Notes under the pieces: model-generated | Databases searched by the model: none | What the model was told of the DNA's origin: nothing | What the model saw: only the letters and a program-made list of their open reading frames with translations | Origin: Promicromonospora sukumoe 327MFSha3.1 | GTDB taxonomy: Bacteria > Actinomycetota > Actinomycetes > Actinomycetales > Cellulomonadaceae | DNA length: 64,000 nt | Reading direction: 5' to 3' | Assembly: GCF_000385135.1 (NCBI RefSeq) | Contig: NZ_ARQM01000010.1 | Location: 124,001 to 188,000 of the forward strand | Translations under genes and position numbers: made by a program | In this document: one piece after another, positions 18,351 through 28,039 of the stretch | Layout of the letters: each line of letters starts with the position of its first letter | Numbering within the stretch: position 1 is the stretch's first letter

Positions 18351-18356
18351 AGGCTA
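18351..18356 (-). promoter_or_regulatory. -10 hexamer before the acyl-CoA dehydrogenase
   Basis: TAGCCT on the minus strand lies 6 nt before the GTG at 18344 and overlaps the stop codon of the upstream regulator. The dehydrogenase could therefore be transcribed separately. Confidence 0.45.
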
Positions 18357-19586
18357 ACCCTGGGACGGCCCCGGATGGGGGTGGTCGGGTGTCGGAAGTG
18401 TCGCAGTTGGCGCAGCGGGCCGCAGCCGCCGGGCGCGGACCGCCGCGTAGAGCTCCGCCGCGGCGCGCGGGTCGTTGATGTCGCGGCCGGTCAGGTCGGC
18501 GACGCGCGCGAGCCGGTTCAGCACCGTGTTCCGGTGGCAGTGGAGCGCCGCCGCGGCCCGGGTGCCCGACCCGCCGTGCTCGAACCACGCCTCGACCGTG
18601 GCGAGCAGCAGCTCCTCGTCCCGGGGGTCGCGCTCCCGCAGGCCGCCCAGGACGGCGTGCGCGAGCTCGGCGGCGCGCTCGTCGTCGGCGGCCAGCAGGG
18701 CGTCCAGCGGGCGGTCGCCGAAGCACGACAGCCCGGCCTGCCCCGGCGTCAGCGACCGCACCGCGGTGCGGGCCTGCGCGAGGGCCGCGGGGGCGCCGGC
18801 GAGGCTGGTGAACGGGCGGCTCGCGCCCGTCCGCGCGCCGGCCGCGAGCCCGGCCAGCACCTCGTGGGCGTCGTCCGAGGTGGGCGCGGCGACCAGGGCG
18901 AGCCGGTCGCCGTCGTGGGTGAGCCAGCGGGTGGTCACCGCGCCCTCCGGGTGGTCCGGCCCGGGGGCGGACGACGGAGCGTGCGGGGCCGCGGACACCG
19001 GACCGGACGACGGCGCCGACGCCGCCCCCGGTGCCGTGACCGCGACCACGAGCATGACGTCGGCCGGCAGGCCGAGCGCCCGCCGCGCGGTCTCCAGGTC
19101 GTGCACCGCGCCGGTCAGGACGCCGCGCAGCAGCTCGGTGCGGGCCACGTTCTCGCCGAACCCGGCCGCGGCCTCCAGGTGGCTGCGTACCGCCACGTTG
19201 GAGGACCGGTCGATCGCCGACCACACCCGCGACGACGCGCGCAGCAGCGCGGCGGTGTCGCTGTGGTGGCGCAGCCGCCGGGCGAGCTCCTCCCAGATGC
19301 GCAGCCCCGCCAGCCGGTAGGCGTCCTGGAGCAGGTCGAGCTGGATGCCCTCGGCGGCCGTGACCCGGCCGGTCTCGCGGGCGGGCGCGAGCGACGAGGT
19401 CTCACCGGCCAGCGCGGTGAGGATCTCCGCGACGTTCGCCCGGACCAGCGGCTGCACGACGGCGGCGGGCAGCCGGGTCTCCTGGTAGACGGGCTCCGCG
19501 TGCAGGATGCCGTCGGCGACCTGCTCGCTCAGCAGGTCCAGCGCATCGCGGAGGTCATGACGCCCAGTCGCGGCGATGTCCGACAT
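18354..19586 (-). CDS. PucR/CdaR family transcriptional regulator
   Basis: A 410-residue regulator. The C-terminal HTH_30 domain reads [20 protein letters not shown], then [21 protein letters not shown], the CdaR/PucR DNA-binding signature. The central part resembles the GGDEF-like sensor domain of the family, interrupted by an Ala/Ser/Pro-rich stretch near residues 205-235. Such regulators sense small metabolites and control nearby catabolic genes. It sits upstream of the acyl-CoA dehydrogenase and divergent from the aldehyde dehydrogenase, the likely targets. The ATG at 19586 has TAGGCT 7 nt upstream. Confidence 0.9.
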   Translation of the reverse strand: MSDIAATGRHDLRDALDLLSEQVADGILHAEPVYQETRLPAAVVQPLVRANVAEILTALAGETSSLAPARETGRVTAAEGIQLDLLQDAYRLAGLRIWEELARRLRHHSDTAALLRASSRVWSAIDRSSNVAVRSHLEAAAGFGENVARTELLRGVLTGAVHDLETARRALGLPADVMLVVAVTAPGAASAPSSGPVSAAPHAPSSAPGPDHPEGAVTTRWLTHDGDRLALVAAPTSDDAHEVLAGLAAGARTGASRPFTSLAGAPAALAQARTAVRSLTPGQAGLSCFGDRPLDALLAADDERAAELAHAVLGGLRERDPRDEELLLATVEAWFEHGGSGTRAAAALHCHRNTVLNRLARVADLTGRDINDPRAAAELYAAVRARRLRPAAPTATLPTPDHPHPGPSQG

Positions 19587-19593
19587 GCCAGGC

Positions 19594-19599
19594 AGCCTA
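19594..19599 (-). promoter_or_regulatory. -10 hexamer, leaderless promoter of PucR-type regulator
   Basis: TAGGCT on the minus strand, 7 nt before the ATG at 19586. The rest of the 254-bp divergent region (to 19840) holds repeated ccggtc/gaccgg motifs around 19650-19790 that could be regulator half-sites, and a plus-strand TAGGCT near 19711 that could serve the aldehyde dehydrogenase. Confidence 0.45.
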
Positions 19600-19840
19600 A
19601 TCGCGGCGCGGTCGTTGTGCATCGAAGACCGATCTGTAAAGCACGCCGGTCTGCGCACCGGTCTGTCGGCCGGGCGCGACGGGGTCTCGCTCTGGACCGC
19701 TTTCGCCCCCTAGGCTATTGGAGCGCCGGTCAACGACGACCGGACCGGTGGTTGAGAACCGGCCGCCGGGAACCGGCGGTCGAGAAGAAGCGCGACCGGA
19801 CGAGACACGGTTGAACGAGCGCGGTCGAAGGAGACAGCTG

Positions 19841-21544
19841 ATGAGCTTGACGGACACGCAAGCCACCACCGGGCGCGAGCTCGACCAGGCGGTCGAGGAG
19901 CTCAAGGTCGGTGCGGAGCGATGGGCCCAGCTGCCCGTCGCCGACAGGGGAGCGTTGTTCCGCCAGGTCCAGGCGTCGATCGCCGAGGTCGCGGACGAGT
20001 GGGCCACGACCGCCGCGCGGGCCAAGCACGTCGACCCGGCCGCGCCGTACGCGGGCGAGGAGTGGATGACCGGCCCGTACGGCGCGCTGGAGAGCGCCGC
20101 CGCGTACGCCCGGTCCTATGCGGCGCTCGCGCGCGGCCGCTCGACGCTCGACGGGCTCCGGGTGGGCCGGGCCCCGGGCGGCCGCGTGTCGGTCCGGGTG
20201 CTCCCGCGCACCGCCCAGGAGTGGGTGCTGTTCAACGGCATCCGGGCCGAGGTCTGGATGCCGCCGGGCGTGAGCGAGCGGCAGGTGCGCTCCGAGGCCG
20301 GGCTGGGCGCGGACCGGGTCGGCGAGTACGGCGGCGTCGGGCTCGTGCTGGGCGCCGGCAACATCTCGTCGATCGCGCCGCTGGACGCGTTCTACGAGCT
20401 CGTCGCCCACAACCGTGCCTCCATCGTGAAGCTCAACCCCACGTTCGCCGGTCTGCTGGACGTCTACCGCCGGGCGCTGGCGCCCCTGATCGACGTCGGC
20501 GTGGTCCGGGTGGTCACCGGCGACGGCGCCGTCGGGGCCTACCTGACCGGGCACCCCGGCATCGACAAGGTGCACATCACCGGTTCCGCCGTGACGCACG
20601 ACGCCATCGTGTGGGGCACGGGCGAGGAGGCCGAGCGCCGTCGGGCCGACGACGATCCCAGGCTCAAGGTGCCGATCACGAGCGAGCTGGGCGGCGTCGC
20701 GCCCATGATCGTGGTGCCCGGCCGGTGGTCCGCCGCCGACCTGCGCTACCAGGCCGAGCACCTGGTCTCGATGCGCCTGCACAACGCCGGCCACAACTGC
20801 ATCGCCGGCCAGATGGTCGTGCTGTCGGCGGACTGGCCGCAGAAGGACGACTTCCTGGCCGAGCTGCGCGCCGCGCTGGCGCGGATGCCCGCGCGCGAGC
20901 CGTGGTACCCCGGCACCGCCGACAAGGTCTCGCGGGCGAACGCCGCGCACCCCGACGCCGAGCACCTCGCCGGCCGGGTGCTGACCGAGGTGGCCCCGGG
21001 CGACCCGGCGTGCACCGACGAGTACTTCGCCCCGGTGCTGGCCTGGACGCAGCTGCCCGGTACGGGCGCGGAGTTCCTGCGCGCCGCCGTCGGCTTCGCC
21101 AACGACTCCCTGTACGGCACGCTCGGCGCCAACGTGCTGGTGCGGCCGCGGGACCGCCGGGCGATGGGCGCCGCGTTCGACCACGCGATCGCCGACCTGC
21201 GCTACGGCAACATCGCGATCAACGCGTGGACGGGCCTGAGCTTCCTGCTCGCAGGCGCCACGTGGGGCGCGTTCCCGGGCCACACGGTGGCCGACGTCGG
21301 CTCGGGGATCGACGTGGTGCACAACGGGCACCTGCTCGCCGAGCCCGAGCGGAGCGTGGTCACGGGCGCGTTCCGGCCGTTCCCGCGGAGCGTGCTGCAC
21401 GGCGAGCCCTCGCTCTTCCCCAAGCCGCCGTGGTTCAGTGGGTCCCGGAGCGTGACGGACACGGGCCGGGCGCTGACCCGCTACGCGGCGGCGCCGTCGT
21501 GGGGGCGGCTGGTGCCGGTCCTGCTCGCGGCGTTCCGCGCCTGA
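19841..21544 (+). CDS. Aldehyde dehydrogenase family protein
   Basis: A 567-residue NAD(P)-dependent aldehyde dehydrogenase, longer than the usual ~480-500. The coenzyme region is GLVLGAGNISSIAPLDAFYEL, the catalytic Glu lies in ITSELGG and the catalytic Cys in NAGHNCIAGQ. The N-terminal domain and a C-terminal ~60-residue tail (HGEPSLFPKPPWFSGSRSV onward) are unlike short-chain members and recall fatty-aldehyde types. GAAGGAG precedes the ATG. A CoA ligase follows on the same strand 112 nt later, so the pair may oxidise an aldehyde and activate the acid. Confidence 0.88.
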   Translation: MSLTDTQATTGRELDQAVEELKVGAERWAQLPVADRGALFRQVQASIAEVADEWATTAARAKHVDPAAPYAGEEWMTGPYGALESAAAYARSYAALARGRSTLDGLRVGRAPGGRVSVRVLPRTAQEWVLFNGIRAEVWMPPGVSERQVRSEAGLGADRVGEYGGVGLVLGAGNISSIAPLDAFYELVAHNRASIVKLNPTFAGLLDVYRRALAPLIDVGVVRVVTGDGAVGAYLTGHPGIDKVHITGSAVTHDAIVWGTGEEAERRRADDDPRLKVPITSELGGVAPMIVVPGRWSAADLRYQAEHLVSMRLHNAGHNCIAGQMVVLSADWPQKDDFLAELRAALARMPAREPWYPGTADKVSRANAAHPDAEHLAGRVLTEVAPGDPACTDEYFAPVLAWTQLPGTGAEFLRAAVGFANDSLYGTLGANVLVRPRDRRAMGAAFDHAIADLRYGNIAINAWTGLSFLLAGATWGAFPGHTVADVGSGIDVVHNGHLLAEPERSVVTGAFRPFPRSVLHGEPSLFPKPPWFSGSRSVTDTGRALTRYAAAPSWGRLVPVLLAAFRA

Positions 21545-21656
21545 CGGCGGTGTTCCGCGCCTGACGGCGGCGTGGCGTGACGGCGGAGTCCTACGACACG
21601 ATGGTTTTCGCGGCGGTCCAAGGGTGGGCCGGCGACCTGACAGAGGGAGTCCGACG

Positions 21657-23270
21657 ATGGTGATCCGCAGCCCGCTGCCCGACGTGGAGATCCCGCCCGT
21701 CAGCGTGTACGAGTACCTGTTCGGCACCATCACGGACGCGGAGCTGGAGCGGGTGGCGGTGGTGGACGGCGTCAGCGGGGCGGCCACCACCTTCCGCTCG
21801 CTGATCGCCCAGATCGACGCCGTGGCGGGCGCCGTGGCGGCAAGGGGCCTCGGGGTGGGCGACGTCGTCGCACTGCACGCGCCGAACGTGCCCGCCTACG
21901 TGACGGTGTTCCACGGGCTGCTGCGCGCCGGGGTGACCGTGACCACGGTCAACGCCCTGGCCAGCGCGCAGGAGATCACCAAGCAGCTCGCCGACTCCGG
22001 CGCCCGGCTCATGGTCACCGTCTCCCCGCTGCTCGCGGCGGGGGAGGCGGGCGCCAAGGGCGCCGGCCTCGGGGACGACCAGATCGTCGTGCTCGACGGC
22101 GGCGGGGCCGGTGACGGTCCGGACGGCGGCTCGGGCCACACCTCCCTGGCCGACCTGCTGGCCGACCCGCACCCCGCCCCCGACGTGTCGTTCGACCCGG
22201 CCACGCACCTGGCGGTGCTGCCGTACTCGTCCGGCACCACGGGCCGGCCCAAGGGCGTCATGCTGACGCACACCAACCTCGTGGCGAACGTGGCGCAGTC
22301 GATGGCCATCGGCGTGGGGTCCGACGACGTGGTGCCCTGCGTGCTGCCGTTCTTCCACATCTACGGCATGACGGTGCTGCTCAACCTGGCCCTGCGCACC
22401 CGCGCCCGGCTCGTGACGCTGCCGCGGTTCGACCTGGCGCAGTACCTCGGCGTGATCCAGGAGCACCGCGCGACCTTCCTGTTCGTGGCGCCGCCGATCG
22501 CGCTCGCGCTGGCCAAGCACCCGCTGGTCGACTCCTACGACGTGTCCAGCGTGCGGGCCGTGCTCTCGGGCGCCGCGCCGTTCGGGGAGAGCCTCGCGGG
22601 CGCCGTCCGCGAGCGGCTCGGTGAGCACGTGCGGGTACTGCAGGGGTACGGCATGACCGAGATGTCGCCGGTCTCGCACTGCATCCCGTTCGACCGCCCC
22701 GACATCCCGTCCGGGTCGGTGGGGCTCCTGGTCGCGGGCATGGAGGCGAAGATCGTCGACCCGGCCACGGGCGCGGAGATCGACCAGCCCGCCGAGGGCG
22801 TCTCCGACCCGGGCGAGCTGCTGTGCCGCGGGCCGAACGTCATGATCGGCTACCTGGGCAACGAGGAGGCGACGTCGGCCACGCTCGAGCCCGACGGGTT
22901 CATGCACACCGGTGACATCGTCACGGTGGACGCCGGCGGCGTCTTCCAGGTGGTCGACCGGCTCAAGGAGCTCATCAAGTACAAGGGCTACCAGGTGCCG
23001 CCCGCCGAGCTGGAGGCGCTGCTGCTGTCCCACCCGCAGGTTGCGGACGTCGCGGTGATCGGGCTGCCCGACGAGGAGGCCGGCGAGATCCCCAAGGCGT
23101 TCGTCGTGCCGGTGGCCGGGGCGTCGCTGACGGAGGCCGAGGTCATCGCGTTCGTGGCCGAGCAGGTGGCGCCCTACAAGAAGGTGCGCTCGGTGGAGTT
23201 CATCGAGGCGGTGCCCAAGTCGGCGTCCGGCAAGATCCTGCGCAAGGACCTGCGGGCCACGGCGGGGTAG
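21657..23270 (+). CDS. AMP-dependent acyl-CoA ligase, 4-coumarate-CoA-ligase-like
   Basis: A 537-residue adenylate-forming enzyme. Motif A3 is LPYSSGTTGRPKGVMLTH, A5 is QGYGMTEMSP, A7 carries HTGDI, A8 is DRLKELIKYKGYQVPPAELE, and A10 is PKSASGKILRK with the catalytic Lys. The overall pattern is close to 4-coumarate/aryl- or medium-chain acyl-CoA ligases, activating a carboxylic acid with ATP and CoA. A Gly/Asp-rich loop near residue 150 is a minor insertion. AGAGGGAG precedes the ATG at 21657. It probably works with the aldehyde dehydrogenase upstream. Confidence 0.9.
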   Translation: MVIRSPLPDVEIPPVSVYEYLFGTITDAELERVAVVDGVSGAATTFRSLIAQIDAVAGAVAARGLGVGDVVALHAPNVPAYVTVFHGLLRAGVTVTTVNALASAQEITKQLADSGARLMVTVSPLLAAGEAGAKGAGLGDDQIVVLDGGGAGDGPDGGSGHTSLADLLADPHPAPDVSFDPATHLAVLPYSSGTTGRPKGVMLTHTNLVANVAQSMAIGVGSDDVVPCVLPFFHIYGMTVLLNLALRTRARLVTLPRFDLAQYLGVIQEHRATFLFVAPPIALALAKHPLVDSYDVSSVRAVLSGAAPFGESLAGAVRERLGEHVRVLQGYGMTEMSPVSHCIPFDRPDIPSGSVGLLVAGMEAKIVDPATGAEIDQPAEGVSDPGELLCRGPNVMIGYLGNEEATSATLEPDGFMHTGDIVTVDAGGVFQVVDRLKELIKYKGYQVPPAELEALLLSHPQVADVAVIGLPDEEAGEIPKAFVVPVAGASLTEAEVIAFVAEQVAPYKKVRSVEFIEAVPKSASGKILRKDLRATAG

Positions 23271-23280
23271 CCGGGTCCGG

Positions 23281-23286
23281 TAGGGT
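23281..23286 (+). promoter_or_regulatory. -10 hexamer, leaderless promoter of ddl
   Basis: TAGGGT lies 8 nt before the ATG at 23295, giving ddl its own promoter right after the ligase stop. Confidence 0.5.
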
Positions 23287-23294
23287 CGGGCGCG

Positions 23295-24476
<1,182 letters not shown>

Positions 24477-24570
24477 TCGCCTGTACCCTGCCTCTGACCA
24501 GGGCCGGGACCGTCCGGCGCGTGGTGCTTGAGACGGTGGCGCTCGAGACGAGGGCGCTGGAGGAGGCAGG

Positions 24571-25104
24571 ATGCTGGGCGAGCCCCGCTACCGCTACGCG
24601 GTGCGCGACGTGCGGGTGGCGAACGGGGTGCTCAGCATCGGGCTGACCTCCTTCGCCCTCGGAAACGTGATGCGGGTCGAGGTGATCGGCGTGGCCAAGC
24701 CGCAGCCGATCGGGGCGTGGGCCAACCAGGTGGCATTCCCGTTCTGCATCGCCGCGGTGGTCCTGCTGCTGCTCCGCATGGCCGGGGCCGACGACATCCC
24801 GTGGGAGGCCGCCCTGGCCACGGCCTGCGCGGGCCTGGCCTGGCCGGCCACCCGGGTCTGGCAGCGCACCGGGTTCTGGAAGCCGATCTGGCGGTACCCC
24901 GTGTTCGCGCTGCAGATGGTCACGGCCTCGCAGCACGTGCACCGCATCTGCGCGCACGACGACCGGCACCTCGCCGCGCTGGCGGAGCTGGTGGGCGCCG
25001 CGATGAAGGACCCGTCGATCCGCTACCACGGCAGCATCCAGCTCATCTCGAACGCGGACTCACTGCACACCCTGGAGGCGGGGCGGGACTCGATGGTGCG
25101 CTGA
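24571..25104 (+). CDS. Small membrane protein, DUF6232-like
   Basis: A 177-residue protein. An N-terminal beta-rich stretch (RDVRVANGVLSIGLTSFALGNVMRV) precedes two hydrophobic helices (about residues 45-65 and 75-95), then a cytoplasmic tail with VHRICAHDDRHLAALAELVGAAM and a Gly/Ser-rich end. The layout of short strand, two helices and an 'L..LV..I..A' tail resembles DUF6232, known mainly from streptomycetes and of unknown function. GGAGGAGG precedes the ATG. It converges with tetR, 6 bp between stops. Confidence 0.65.
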   Translation: MLGEPRYRYAVRDVRVANGVLSIGLTSFALGNVMRVEVIGVAKPQPIGAWANQVAFPFCIAAVVLLLLRMAGADDIPWEAALATACAGLAWPATRVWQRTGFWKPIWRYPVFALQMVTASQHVHRICAHDDRHLAALAELVGAAMKDPSIRYHGSIQLISNADSLHTLEAGRDSMVR

Positions 25105-25110
25105 GGTTCC

Positions 25111-25899
25111 TCAGCGGACGGTCGGGTGCGGGTCCAGGCCGAACCGGACCAGCAGCGAGGACACGAGGTCCTCGTGCAGCGCCACGTGGTCGCCGAACGC
25201 GAACTCCTGGTGCCCGTAGACGGCCATGCACTGCAGGCCGTAGACCTGTCGCCAGCTCGTCACCATGAGGTGGGCGACGCCCAGCGGCAGGTCGTGCCCG
25301 CCGACGGCGTCGCGGTACCGCCGCACCTGCTCGGCCAGCTCCGGGTCGAGCTCGTCGTCGGCCACGAAGGGGATGCCGGACGCGGCGAGCTGGCGGAACA
25401 GCGGCACGTAGTGGCCGCCCACCATCTCGGCCATCCGGCGCTGCAGGTCGTGGTTCTCCGGCAGCTCCGAGCGGATGCCGGAGCCGATGATCAGGTCGAA
25501 CTCCGCGGGGTTGCGCACCGCCCAGTCGAGCGACGTGCGGGTCGAGGCGACCAGCGCCGCGGCGACGTCGCCGGGCTCCTGCCGCGCGACGGCGGCGGCG
25601 AGCGTGTCGAGCACCTCCTCGACGATCAGCACGCAGAGCTGCGCGATCACGTCCTGGCGGTTCTCGAAGTGCCGGTACAGCGCGGGCGGCGTGACGCCGA
25701 CCTCCTTGGCGACCGCGGCCATGGTGAGCTTGCTCAGGCCGTGCTGCCCGGCGAGCTGGTGGCGGGCGGCGTCGAGCACCTCGCGGTGCAGCTCGTCGCG
25801 CAGCCGCTCACGCCGGGACTGGACGGGGGCGTCCGTCTGCCCGGCCGGATGCGTGGCGGGTCGCCCCGTGGCGGGCCGTTCTCGCACGGCTGGGCTCAC
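25111..25899 (-). CDS. TetR/AcrR family transcriptional regulator
   Basis: A 262-residue regulator with an N-terminal TetR helix-turn-helix (GLSKLTMAAVAKEVGVTPPALYRHFENRQDV) preceded by a ~30-residue Arg/Pro-rich extension. The C-terminal ligand domain (TSLDWAVRNPAEFDLIIGSG, HYVPLFRQLA) looks like the WHG type. The GTG at 25899 is chosen because it overlaps the stop of the DUF3515 gene as GTGA and has AAGGAG five nt upstream. The two genes thus form a coupled pair; targets are unknown. Confidence 0.9.
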   Translation of the reverse strand: MSPAVRERPATGRPATHPAGQTDAPVQSRRERLRDELHREVLDAARHQLAGQHGLSKLTMAAVAKEVGVTPPALYRHFENRQDVIAQLCVLIVEEVLDTLAAAVARQEPGDVAAALVASTRTSLDWAVRNPAEFDLIIGSGIRSELPENHDLQRRMAEMVGGHYVPLFRQLAASGIPFVADDELDPELAEQVRRYRDAVGGHDLPLGVAHLMVTSWRQVYGLQCMAVYGHQEFAFGDHVALHEDLVSSLLVRFGLDPHPTVR

Positions 25900-26387
25900 T
25901 GACACTCCTTCGTGGCAGGTACCTGGGTGACGGCGGGTGCGAGGTCGGAGATGAACGCCGTCGAGTGGTCCTCGGTGACCGCGGGCGGCACGATCACCTC
26001 GACCGCGGGCTCGCGGCCGTAGGTGACGAACGACCAGGTGTCCTCGTCGTCGGTGGCGACGATCCAGTCGACCGAGGTCCCGTCGCCCGAGTCCACGTGC
26101 TGGCAGTCGCCGACCGGGCCCAGCTGCTCCACGCCGCAGCGCAGCGTGACCGCGGCGCCGGGCTCGCCCCAGGCCGCCGTGGCCTGGGCGTCGGTCGGCA
26201 CCTTGGCCAGGTCGCCGCCCAGCTCGTCCGGGACCGCGAGCACCACCTCGGCGCACAGCGGGTCGGCGGCGTTCGGCGCGACCTCCACCCCGATCGTCCG
26301 CGAGCAGCCGGCCAGCGACACGGCGGTGAGGGCGGTGGCGGCCAGCACAACGGCGGTCCGGCGGGTGAAGGTTCGAGCGGGGAGCAC
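25896..26387 (-). CDS. DUF3515 lipoprotein
   Basis: A 163-residue lipoprotein with a twin-Arg-containing signal and lipobox SLAGC near residue 28. The mature part carries the DUF3515 pattern: DPLCAEVVLAVPDEL, AAWGEPGAAVTLRCGVEQLGP, VDWIVATDDED and YGREPAVEVIVP. The family is actinobacterial and sits next to ddl and thiL in many genomes; its function is unknown. The GTG start is backed by TAACGT 6 nt upstream. It is on the opposite strand to ddl and thiL and is coupled to tetR. Confidence 0.9.
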   Translation of the reverse strand: MLPARTFTRRTAVVLAATALTAVSLAGCSRTIGVEVAPNAADPLCAEVVLAVPDELGGDLAKVPTDAQATAAWGEPGAAVTLRCGVEQLGPVGDCQHVDSGDGTSVDWIVATDDEDTWSFVTYGREPAVEVIVPPAVTEDHSTAFISDLAPAVTQVPATKECQ

Positions 26388-26393
26388 GGAGAT

Positions 26394-26399
26394 ACGTTA
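26394..26399 (-). promoter_or_regulatory. -10 hexamer, leaderless promoter of DUF3515-tetR
   Basis: TAACGT on the minus strand, 6 nt before the GTG at 26387. Confidence 0.5.
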
Positions 26400-26577
26400 C
26401 CCGGCTGGGACGGGTGCCCGTCCCGGGGTCTGCGGGCTGCCGGGTGCTGGCCGGGGTCTGTGCCGGGCCAGTGCCGGGACTGCGCCTGGGTAGTGGCGGG
26501 CCCGCGCCGGGCCCGTTCGCGGCGGTCGGTGCCGGGCCTGCGCCGGGTCGGTGCCGCGCGGGAGGCGGGCGGGCCTT

Positions 26578-26583
26578 TAGGGT
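26578..26583 (+). promoter_or_regulatory. -10 hexamer, leaderless promoter of thiL
   Basis: TAGGGT lies 6 nt before the GTG at 26590. The ~170 bp between this and the divergent DUF3515 promoter is full of degenerate gccggg repeats (26430-26560) with no evident gene. Confidence 0.5.
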
Positions 26584-26589
26584 CTTCCA

Positions 26590-27840
26590 GTGACCCGCGT
26601 ACGTGACCTCTCCGAGGAGCAGATCCTCGAGCGCATCGTCCCCCTGCTGCCCCGGGGGAGCGCCACGCTGCTCGGCCCCGGCGACGACGCCGCCGTGCTT
26701 GCCGCCCCCGACGGGCGGTTCGTGGTCAGCACCGACGTGCTCGTCGAGGACCGTCACTTCCGTGCGCGCTGGTCCACGGGCTACGACGTCGGACGGCGGG
26801 CCGCCGCGCAGAACCTCGCCGACATCGCGGCGATGGGCGCCCGGCCCACCGCGCTCGTCACGTCGCTGGTGGTACCAGGCGAGACCGACGTCGAGTGGGT
26901 GACGGGGCTGGCGAAGGGCCTGGCGGACGGCTGCGCGCCGGTCGGCGCGGGCGCCGTCGGCGGCGACCTTTCGAGCGGGCCTTGTCTTGTGGTGAGCGTG
27001 ACCGTGCACGGTGACCTGGAGGGGCGCGACGCCGTGCTGCGGTCCGGCGCGCGGCCGGGCGACGTCCTCGCGCATGCCGGGGTGCGCGGCTGGTCGGCCG
27101 CCGGGCTGGCACTGCTGGAGGCCGGGCTCGTGCGCGCGCCGCTCTCGCCGGTGCCGGTCGAGGTGTCCGAGGGGGTGCACCTGGAGGACGCGTGGGAGCA
27201 GCTCGTCTCCGCGCACCTGCGCCCCGAACCGCCGCTGGCCGCCGGAGTGGCTGCCGCGGAGGCGGGCGCGACCGCGATGCTCGACCTGTCCGACGGCCTG
27301 CTGCGCGACGCCGGGCGCCTCGCCGCTGCGAGCGGTGTGCGGCTCGACCTCGACCCGGGCGCGTTCGCCGCCGACCGGGACGTGCTGCGCTCGGCGGCCC
27401 GCGCCGTCGCCGCCGCGCAGGGCCTGGGCGACCCCGGCTGGGGTCCCGGGCGGGCCGACGTCGACGGGATGCTCGACGGCTGGATCTGGGGCGGCGGGGA
27501 GGACCACAGCCTGCTGGCCACGTTCCCTTCCGACGTGGAGCTGCCGAAGGGCTGGACCGCGGTGGGCCGGGCGCTGGAGGCGGCCCCCGGTGCTGACGCC
27601 GGTGGTGCTGGGCGGGCCGGTGGTGCCGGTGGTGCCGGTGGTGCCGGGCGTGCCGGGAGTGCTGGTGGTGCCGGGAGTGCCGGGCGTGCCGGTGATGCCG
27701 GGAGTGCTGGTGGTGCCGATGGTGCCGGAAGTGCTGGGAGTGCTGGAAGTGCTGGAAGTGCCGACGCCGAGGCGCCGTCGGTCACGATCGGCGGCGAGGC
27801 CCCCGCCGTCGGCCAGGGGTGGGACCACTTCCGGTCCTGA
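26590..27840 (+). CDS. thiL: Thiamine-monophosphate kinase with low-complexity insertion
   Basis: ThiL phosphorylates thiamine monophosphate to the pyrophosphate cofactor. Motifs are LGPGDDAAVL, STDVLVEDRHF, RRAAAQNLADIAAMGA, GGDLSSGP, PGDVLAHAG, MLDLSDGL and GGGEDHSLLATF. At 416 residues it is about 90 longer than usual. The excess is a Gly/Ala/Ser-rich run at about residues 334-396, inserted before the conserved C-terminal GQGWDHF. That run is encoded by a DNA minisatellite and is unlikely to fold. The catalytic core looks intact. Confidence 0.93.
   Translation: MTRVRDLSEEQILERIVPLLPRGSATLLGPGDDAAVLAAPDGRFVVSTDVLVEDRHFRARWSTGYDVGRRAAAQNLADIAAMGARPTALVTSLVVPGETDVEWVTGLAKGLADGCAPVGAGAVGGDLSSGPCLVVSVTVHGDLEGRDAVLRSGARPGDVLAHAGVRGWSAAGLALLEAGLVRAPLSPVPVEVSEGVHLEDAWEQLVSAHLRPEPPLAAGVAAAEAGATAMLDLSDGLLRDAGRLAAASGVRLDLDPGAFAADRDVLRSAARAVAAAQGLGDPGWGPGRADVDGMLDGWIWGGGEDHSLLATFPSDVELPKGWTAVGRALEAAPGADAGGAGRAGGAGGAGGAGRAGSAGGAGSAGRAGDAGSAGGADGAGSAGSAGSAGSADAEAPSVTIGGEAPAVGQGWDHFRS
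27590..27765 (+). repeat. GC-rich minisatellite inside thiL
   Basis: About 20 degenerate copies of a 9-nt unit (ggtgccggt / agtgctggg) encode Gly-Ala/Ser-Gly triplets in frame. All copies keep the reading frame because the unit is a multiple of three. Confidence 0.85.
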
Positions 27841-27861
27841 GGTCGGCACATCCCTGAACGT

Positions 27862-27919
27862 TCGGCACTTGGCATTGAGATCGGTCCAGGCCTGTGCCGA
27901 TCTCAATGCCAACTGCCGA
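27862..27919. repeat. Inverted repeat downstream of thiL
   Basis: 23-nt arms (27862-27884, 27897-27919) with one mismatch and a 12-nt loop. Its right arm runs into the 42-nt tandem array. A possible terminator for thiL without a T-tract. Confidence 0.8.
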
Positions 27920-28039
27920 GTCCGCGGTGCAAACTGCCGCGTGCGTGAAGCCGAGTGCCGAGTCCGCGGTGCAAACTGCCGCATACGTGGAGCCGACTGC
28001 CGAGTTCGCGGTGCAAACTGCCGCGTTCTCGGTCCACGC
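27914..28039. repeat. Three tandem 42-nt repeats in the thiL-GNAT gap
   Basis: Units at 27914-27955, 27956-27997 and 27998-28039 share tgccgagtccgcggtgcaaa and ctgccgc, then diverge over their last ~15 nt. The 14-codon period keeps one frame open on both strands (for example ESAVQTAA repeated), but no start, ribosome site or homology supports a protein. The gap 27841-28136 otherwise holds only degenerate gcgaaccgccgacg copies. Confidence 0.85.

Noticed and set aside
5641-23280. Prophage, integrative element or insertion sequence explaining the gpsA-ddl island
   Set aside because: No integrase, transposase, terminal repeat pair or tRNA attachment site was found in or around the block.
27914-28039. 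CRISPR-like array
   Set aside because: Only three units, variable parts of ~15 nt are too short for spacers, the conserved part is not CRISPR-like and no cas gene is nearby.
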